Part shown: positions 57,151-64,000 of the stretch, piece after piece
Position numbering within the stretch: position 1 is the first letter of the stretch
How the letters are laid out: each line of letters starts with the position of its first letter
Assembly (NCBI GenBank): GCA_029582155.1
Contig: CM055895.1
Span: forward strand, 9,557,544-9,621,543
DNA length: 64,000 nucleotides
Direction of reading: 5' to 3'
Source of the DNA: Panopea generosa
Taxonomy: Eukaryota; Mollusca; Bivalvia; Adapedonta; Hiatellidae
Made by a program: the position numbers and the translations under genes
Notes under the pieces: generated by a model
The model's input: the letters and a program-made list of their open reading frames with translations, nothing else
What the model was told of the DNA's origin: nothing
Database searches by the model: none

Positions 57151-60100
57151 GGACCTACGCGTCTCAGTTGATCAATAACAAAAGTCACGCTGTAGACTGG
57201 ATAAAATATATCATTTACTGTTATTATCAGATAGATTTTAATTATACCGTATTGATAAAACTTTCGATAAATATTATTGGCAACAGTTATATACAACAAC
57301 ATCGAATAATATATATTTTCAATTCAATGTGAAATGAATTATTAAGTGAAATCCTCCATAATATATATCAAATACAGAAGCATTTCTTTGCATTTATGAT
57401 TTCGACAAAATGTAATATCATGTACTGTTCGAAAAAGTTCAATGCATTCATTTATAAATACAATTAATGTTTTTCCTTTATTTCTTTTATGAGAAGTATT
57501 ACAATCTATTATTAGATAAATGTTGCCCCTATCAAACTTCGTACTTTGACTAAGTATGCGGTTATTCGCTATGTCTTAAAACAAAACGAAATATATACTT
57601 TCGAATTGTTAAAAGGATGTGAACGTCAGTATTCCGAACGGTAAGAAAAGTATACATGCAGATGTAAATCGATGACTTTGCAATAGAAAAAAAAACCCAG
57701 ATAGCACAAAAGACAGATACATGTTTCTTGCACACCGGATCAGGATATCGGAGTTTTACCGGAGTTAGAATTTCCCCTATGACCGAGATACATTCTCGCG
57801 CTATGACGTTAGAACTCATTTTTGACGTAACGTAAAAAATATATGAAGTAAATCATATATTTAACGTTTTTAAAGCGACTGTTGTAAAATTGTTATGATA
57901 AAATTAGTTTATATTATAAATAATTGATATGTTTGGTATGTAAGAAAAAGAATCATTCATGGCCTTTTTGTTTCGGATAAAAAATTCTGCCACGAGAGAT
58001 AACCCATGTAAGATTCTTATAATCCAGCATCTCCGTCTTAAGTTGAGAATTTATATTACAAACAACTTGTCAACGTTGACGACACACTAATCTCAAAAGC
58101 ACCAGACACTTCTTCAACTCAATTATAAAACAAAAACAAATACTATTGATCCTGTTTTGCAGCAAAATGTAAAAACATTAATTCTTGGATTTGAAATATT
58201 CGTATCAAATGTGGTTACTTGTTATCTTATTACATTTCCACGAATATAGTCCTATTGGTTAAATGAGAGCGATAATAAATTTTATTTAAGATAATTAATT
58301 GATCGAATGATTTATTATCAGCCTCAAAAGTTATCACAAGCATTTGGCAAGTTTTGTTGTTCATTCCTTTGATAATGCTCATGTTTTTCAACACATTCAC
58401 CGACACCCATTTGTTTTTTTTGTAACTATTATTGCAGTACGCATGCCAAGAGCTATTATGTTAAATTGCTCCAAAATAGCTGATACATATGTAATTACCA
58501 GTTGCATGTACGGTAAATTGCTTACGACAGATGGTTATACCATTACTACACGCATGGTGTGAATACTTTCACGATACTTACGTATTGCATTTCCCTCTAA
58601 AACCGCCTTGTAAAAATCGCGATAATTGATGCCCATGCAGTTGTTCATTATCTGTCTGTTGGGTATATATCAAAGCTGGTTAAAATCACATATTTTACGA
58701 ACATTTATTTTGTTATTTGCTAACTTATTCTGTAAGTATCAATTCTTAGACATAAATAACAAAATAAGTGGTTTAAACATAATGATTTGATATATGTTAT
58801 TACTTCTGCGATAAGATTTTGACAACGTGTATTTATTTGCTGACGTTTTATTTATGTGGAGAGTATTCAACTTCTATTTGCAACTCTATGACTTTCTGCA
58901 TATTCCGAATGTTTTGTTTGTTTTCTTTCAGATACTGGATGCTTGTTAATATGGAAATGCTATCCATCATACAGACACTAGTATGCAAAGAGAGACTTAT
59001 CGTAGAACGAACATGAGTGATAAATTATGTGGAATTTATTTAATGATTTGGAAAAATATATATTAATAAATTCTTCATAGTCATTAGACAACATAATTTT
59101 CTTATACTATCATCTGCTGTGTCAAATTATATTTTATTTCTGTTTGATTTTTGTTTTAGCTCGAGCTACAATCTATAATTTGTTTAGAATGGTGTGTCCC
59201 TTTAAAATTAATATATATATGTGTATTCGGTGAAAGTAAAAAGAAACTATACATACCTGTAAACGTCGACAGGTCAAGGAACAAAAAATGTATTGCATAT
59301 AAATTTTGTATATTTGTTGAATAAAAAAACAAACATCTAATTCATTTCAAAGCAAAACAATAAGAAAAAATCAGTTCATTTTTCCATCACATGAATAAAC
59401 TTAGTCAATAATGAAATAATTTCAAAAACCAAAATGTATGCTTTCTTTTTCCTTTCAGTGTATATATATGAATGTATGTTACAACTTGACTGATATATAT
59501 ATTTGTACGGTTTGTTGAGGGATGGCTCACCCCGACCCTCACAGACCTATTACGGGGTGATTAAATGGATCACTTTTCAGTGATTGAAATTAAAAAAAAA
59601 AAAAAAAAAAAATTCTGCCTAGCTTTATATCATTTTGGCAACGAGTTTAATAAAATTGAATGATAATGAGCACATAGGTAAGATTCTTTTTTATCGTGAA
59701 TATGGCATATTGACTCATGAAAATGGTACCTTTACCATTTACATTTAAGATCACCTTCACGTGGAAGAAAAAAGTGGGTCGTATTAATTTCCGTTAATCA
59801 TCGTATCTTGTAACAGCTCAAAATGAAGTCAGTTTCACCATAACAATTCGACATCATTTATATGTTCGAAAGTAACTCGGAATTTTACATTAGAGAGCCG
59901 AGATAATTTGGAACCGCCGAGCGATGAATCGGTAGTGTTCATTTTGGTAGGTTAATATAAAAGAATATGTCGAATGTTAATTTAATTCCTGCACCAAAAA
60001 TTATGTGGTAACTATATTTCTCGCATAAAGGCGCGCATGATAATTATATGTATATTTTTCATTTGAGAACCAAATGAAGCTAAATTTTCTTATGTGCTTG

Positions 60101-61104
60101 TATAGTCGTGATTTATTTATACGTTATTTAAATCTGTCGCTAACTTATAATCCATATATTACTAATATAGAGTTATTTATGGACAGTTGAAACGTTATTA
60201 AGGACTTTGGGATTGCCGCCTCAGGTGTCTCGTTAAAGAAATCAATATGGAATGCAAGTTTTGATAATCCAACTTATTGTCATTGCTTGTGAATAATGAT
60301 GAAGAATCATAGGCACTGTCAATTATATACATTTATACGTTATATCACTATATATAAGCTGTTTCATAACTCACTTTTGTTAATGTGAAATGTTGAATGA
60401 TTCAGTATTTCTTAATTGCATGGTATTGTACGCACGTTCGCCGTGGGCTGTTCTGGATTTGCATTCATATTGGCGCCAAGGATAATTTGGTTATCAGTTA
60501 ACATTTTGCTGTTGCTCGCTGAGGTTGTTGAAATAAGGGACATTGATTATGGAGTATGACAAACTGTACATGTGTATGGTAGAAGCATACAAAAAACAAA
60601 TAAGATGTTGGAAGAGGCTTTGATGAAATTACCTCCAAATTTAAGATTGTCCTGTCGGGGGTGATAATGTATATAATATAGTACATGGTATTTAAAATCA
60701 CATAACTAATTAATCAACCGAATTATACATACCGATGTTTTATACGAACTTCATGTTATATTATCTTTTTAACAACACGTACATTTTGTAATTAGCTAAA
60801 CAATGCATTTCAACTTCGTAAAAACATAAAACTGTAGTATGAACCATTCAATAGAATAAAATAAATTGATATTGCTCATTAAATAATGCAATACAAACGA
60901 CCAAAAATAGTTTAATTGAAACATATTTTACGCAATGAAGAAAAAAACAAAGATTAACCCGTTATTAACCCTATACTGTTGTTATTTTCAGTCAATACAA
61001 CTGTTGGCAGGTACATGTACAATATACCTGGCTGTTTCATAGTATCGTTACATATACGTGATTGCAATCTCTAAATCTATATCAACCATATTAAAAGAAA
61101 CAAG
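57151..61104. other. Four kb without a recognisable gene
   Basis: AT-rich DNA with no paralogous-block match seen. Small frames (57562-57819 minus, 58344-58562 plus, 60498-60701 minus) have no recognisable domain. A 21-base A run is at 59592-59612. Confidence 0.5.
59592..59612 (+). repeat. Poly(A) run, 21 bases
   Basis: It could be the tail of a retroposed sequence read on the plus strand. The preceding 100 bases include a CACCCCGACCC ... GGGGTG inverted repeat at 59529-59568, but no known element was recognised. Confidence 0.9.
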
Positions 61105-61290
61105 AAATATATCCAGTTTTATTTGTGTAATAAGCTTGGTAAAACTACCGTCCTTCCGCATGTAACTGACAAACTTTCTCACATATTAGTTATGGACCGA
61201 GCCGGGCTCAAACCCATGACCATAGCTGTGGTGAGAGAGGTGAGTGGTAATTAGTTGACAGTGCCTTAAGACCAGTAGGCCACGATTTCT
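61105..61290 (-). repeat. Bivalve SINE (BivaMD-like)
   Basis: On the minus strand: a head ending in ATGGGTTTGAGCCCGGCTCG (B box with one change), then GTGAGAAAGTTTGTCAGTTA, CATGCGGAAGGACGGTAGTT, TTACCAAGC. The body words match 55625-55680 on the plus strand. The 3' part (CTCCACC to GTTAAACC) is missing, so the copy is truncated. Confidence 0.78.
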
Positions 61291-64000
61291 GCCAAATATT
61301 GAAATTTTAAAACAATTATAATTAAATACTAACGCAATCTATGATGGCCATGTGCAAAGTATTTCTGTTTAAAAATAACTGTAAGGCAACTTCGGATAAT
61401 GCAAATATCATTTAACACTTGGAGTAGATAAGTATCGACCGGCTGAGACCTTAATGCCGCGAGCCAGTTAACTGTTTGCATAGTACATGGTTTACTTGGT
61501 AAACGTAGCGAATTTCAAAAATTGAAATAACTAAATCGAACTTGTCATTCTATGGAGAAACTAGCTACATTATATGATATAACATATATTCAAAGTGGTA
61601 TTAAAGATGCATCACTTATAACTTTCTCTTCAGCTAATGATGGAAAGTTTATTGAATCGCAAAGAGGAAGGTTCCATTCGCAGATAATGATTGACTCCGT
61701 CATTGTAGTTTATCTTATTTATGAGAAATTCGTTAAAACACAGGTCGGAACTATCCGTTTTATTCGCCGATGGTTTAGCATAACCTCTATCGGCCAAAGA
61801 GTAACTATATCGCGAGCCGCGATCTAGTATTTGAATTGTACATTAAAGTTATTGAACAAAATATCCATAATATATGACAAATATGCAAATTTTACTGTTA
61901 AAGTCGAAAATATCGGAAATACAGGTGAGGCTTCTTTAAGGTGTAAACCCGCCATTGATTTTTGTTCTTTATTCTATAGTAAATAATAAAAGTTTGACGG
62001 CTTGTCATTTATAGAGAAACCCAAATGAAAGAAGTGAAACATACATTTTACTGTTTGTCAACCTCTGCACTATCAAAATATGATAAGAGAAATAGGGGTC
62101 ATGTGTCATAGAAGAGATTTTTTTCTGTTCAGTGTGTACACTGGTGACGAAGTGAAAGTAGATTTCCGAAATCATGTATTCATACCCCAATTTCCAAGCA
62201 TCACTTTTTTTTCCAAATTCACAATTCAAACATGACAATGCTATCAAAATGTTCAAAATACATCAATAATGCCATTTAAATAAAAAAAATGAGCATTAAA
62301 ATGCATTTTTAAAGAAGAAGAAATGAGGATTAATAATAACCGCCATTATGCGACTACCCCACGGAAGCACTTCCTTTTTGCAATGGTGGTACTATACCTT
62401 AAAGAACTGTTCGCTATAACGGTTACGAATTTATCTAGTCTACGATTAGTTTGCAATCAAATGCAATACAATTTCTAAGCTGTACGATATTTTTCAAAAT
62501 TGATTTTAATGTAACGATAACACTACCATAATAAAATCACAAAACTTTGTTAGAGGACAATAGTATAAACATACATTATTGGCATAAATATGTAATTGGG
62601 TCGGGTCACATGTTCTTACAACGTTAGTTACGGCCCTCTCCTGAATACAATATTACAAAGTAGTAATGCATGGCTAAAATGTTATTAGAAAGTTATACTT
62701 TTAAAAACAAATGCTTAAGCGAAAACAAACGTATACTCTGAATAGTAAACAATGGCAATGTAAACACTGGGAAGAATAAGTTAATAAAATTGCGAAATAC
62801 TAAGTACATTGAAAAAACATAATTTAAAATATTTCGTAAAGATAATTATAGTGGAAAGATAGAAGAGACGAATATATGATATGCATGTACAATGTGCTAG
62901 AGGACAATGATATGAGCCAAATACGGTTATAGTTTATCTTCTGCCATCTTTGTTTCGGTACTCAAGATTTGTTTTTCGTTTAACATATTTTATTCGTTTA
63001 TGAAATATACACGTTCTCTGTAGAATACACCACACATGAGCGTTGGATTTAAATACACAGGGTGTTATTTAGAAATGACAGACAATCTTGTGAAGCATTT
63101 AAAATAAATTTTGCAATAAATTAGACTTTATCTTCAGCAATAGTTGACCCAGCCCAATGTTTGTAATGGATCCACCAGACGGTGTTGATTGGACAGCTTG
63201 GTATGCAAAAATGATAAAATATCTGAAGATATAAATGTAAACATATCGTTCAGTATCAATTAATGATAACAAAATAAATTCCTTAGTGATCGTATCCAAA
63301 ATATATGAAATGTTGTTTAAGTTAAAAGTTAATGATAAGAATACAGTTAACTGTTATGTTACATTACTGCTAAATCATTCAAGTTGTTTGCAAATAAATA
63401 GTTTTGGGAGTGGCGTTAATTACGAAATTCTACTTTCATCTTCAAATAACCTGAGGGATATCTAAAATTTCAATAGTAATGAAACGCGATGGCTGAGTTT
63501 TCCTCAGTCAATGATTTTAAAAACATCCTTTGTCAATGATTTATAAAACATTTCTTCATAAAACCATTATGGAAAAAAATTGATTATCCGGAGTCGTCAA
63601 GCTCATTCATTGTTACCCGGAAATAGGCTATCAATGGGCGTTCATGATATAGCGTTTTAGTACCTCCAATAAACATATTAAGCATACCGAGACTGCGAAC
63701 ATTATCTGCAGCATACATCAATACATTTTTATTAAGACAATATGTGTACCAAAATATAAATCACATTTATTTAGGTTTGACATTTAGGTAAACATTAATC
63801 TTAATCAAATGCTTCCTTTTAAAACTAGTCCGTATCTGTTTGGTTACTGTCTGTACAAATTATATTGCGAATGTTTCCTTTAGAAATCGGACAATGATGA
63901 TATAGTATAAATAAAACATAAGCGCATTTCTTCAGATGTTTAATATTGTTGAAAGTATGAAAATTATAATAATTTCTTAAAAGCCCGTAAATCCCTTACT
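61291..64000. other. Stretch without a recognisable gene
   Basis: AT-rich DNA to the end of the window. The frames 61552-61827, 62005-62256 (minus) and 63099-63299 (minus) show no domain or splice context. No paralogous block, SINE or LINE piece was recognised. Confidence 0.5.

Noticed and set aside
61552-61827. 91-codon open frame near the right end
   Set aside because: No domain, no paralog, no splice context; random frames of this size are expected over 64 kb.

Overview
The window is eukaryotic, very AT-rich, non-coding repeat DNA, most likely from a bivalve mollusc. Two short interspersed elements (about 55585-55780 and 61105-61290) carry a tRNA-like head and a body that I recognise as the bivalve type of SINE. 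Another group (21262-21550, 19096-19312, 50460-50835) carries a second body known to me from bivalves. I find no host protein-coding gene, rRNA, functional tRNA, CRISPR array or prokaryotic signal. Nearly all open frames are chance frames. The only convincing protein-coding signals belong to transposable elements.

The backbone is a set of old paralogous blocks, all on the same strand. A reference unit runs 36430-42093 plus 46549-49440. Other copies lie at 8990-14301 plus 18835-20400, and at 22354-23105 plus 27440-28498 plus 31846-34440. A tail fragment is at 480-800, and partial copies are at 51120-52660, 52660-54270 and 55960-57150. One module of about 700 bp occurs five times (10523-11250, 22362-23105, 37890-38560, 51945-52600, 56330-57010). 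The blocks share no reading frame, so they look like non-coding tandem or segmental duplications.

Because the blocks are alignable, each acts as an empty-site control for insertions in the others. (1) A LINE of about 4.45 kb (42094-46548) has a nearly intact ORF1 and a decayed endonuclease/reverse transcriptase ORF2. (2) A mariner transposase pseudogene lies on the minus strand (14302-14975) with one terminal repeat kept. (3) A 141-bp MITE at 38616-38756 has a TA target duplication that can be read against the empty paralogous site. (4) A 3.3 kb palindromic element fills 28500-31845. (5) A 4.3 kb stretch (23106-27439) interrupts the third unit. A SINE shared by two blocks (19096-19312 and 48300-48395) predates that duplication, while the LINE and the MITE came after it.

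Between and beside the blocks lie a composite element bounded by TCCGCCYGGA-type arrays (15053-18800), eleven tRNA-headed SINEs, LINE reverse transcriptase scraps (51797-51843, 54184-54545) and several local tandem repeats. A strong CTCF-like motif is at 20772-20787, and an almost perfect 32-bp hairpin is at 50211-50291. The last 7 kb (57151-64000) is mostly featureless AT-rich DNA with one SINE.

All homology was judged by eye. Block edges are good to tens of bases, except where an insertion junction is stated.
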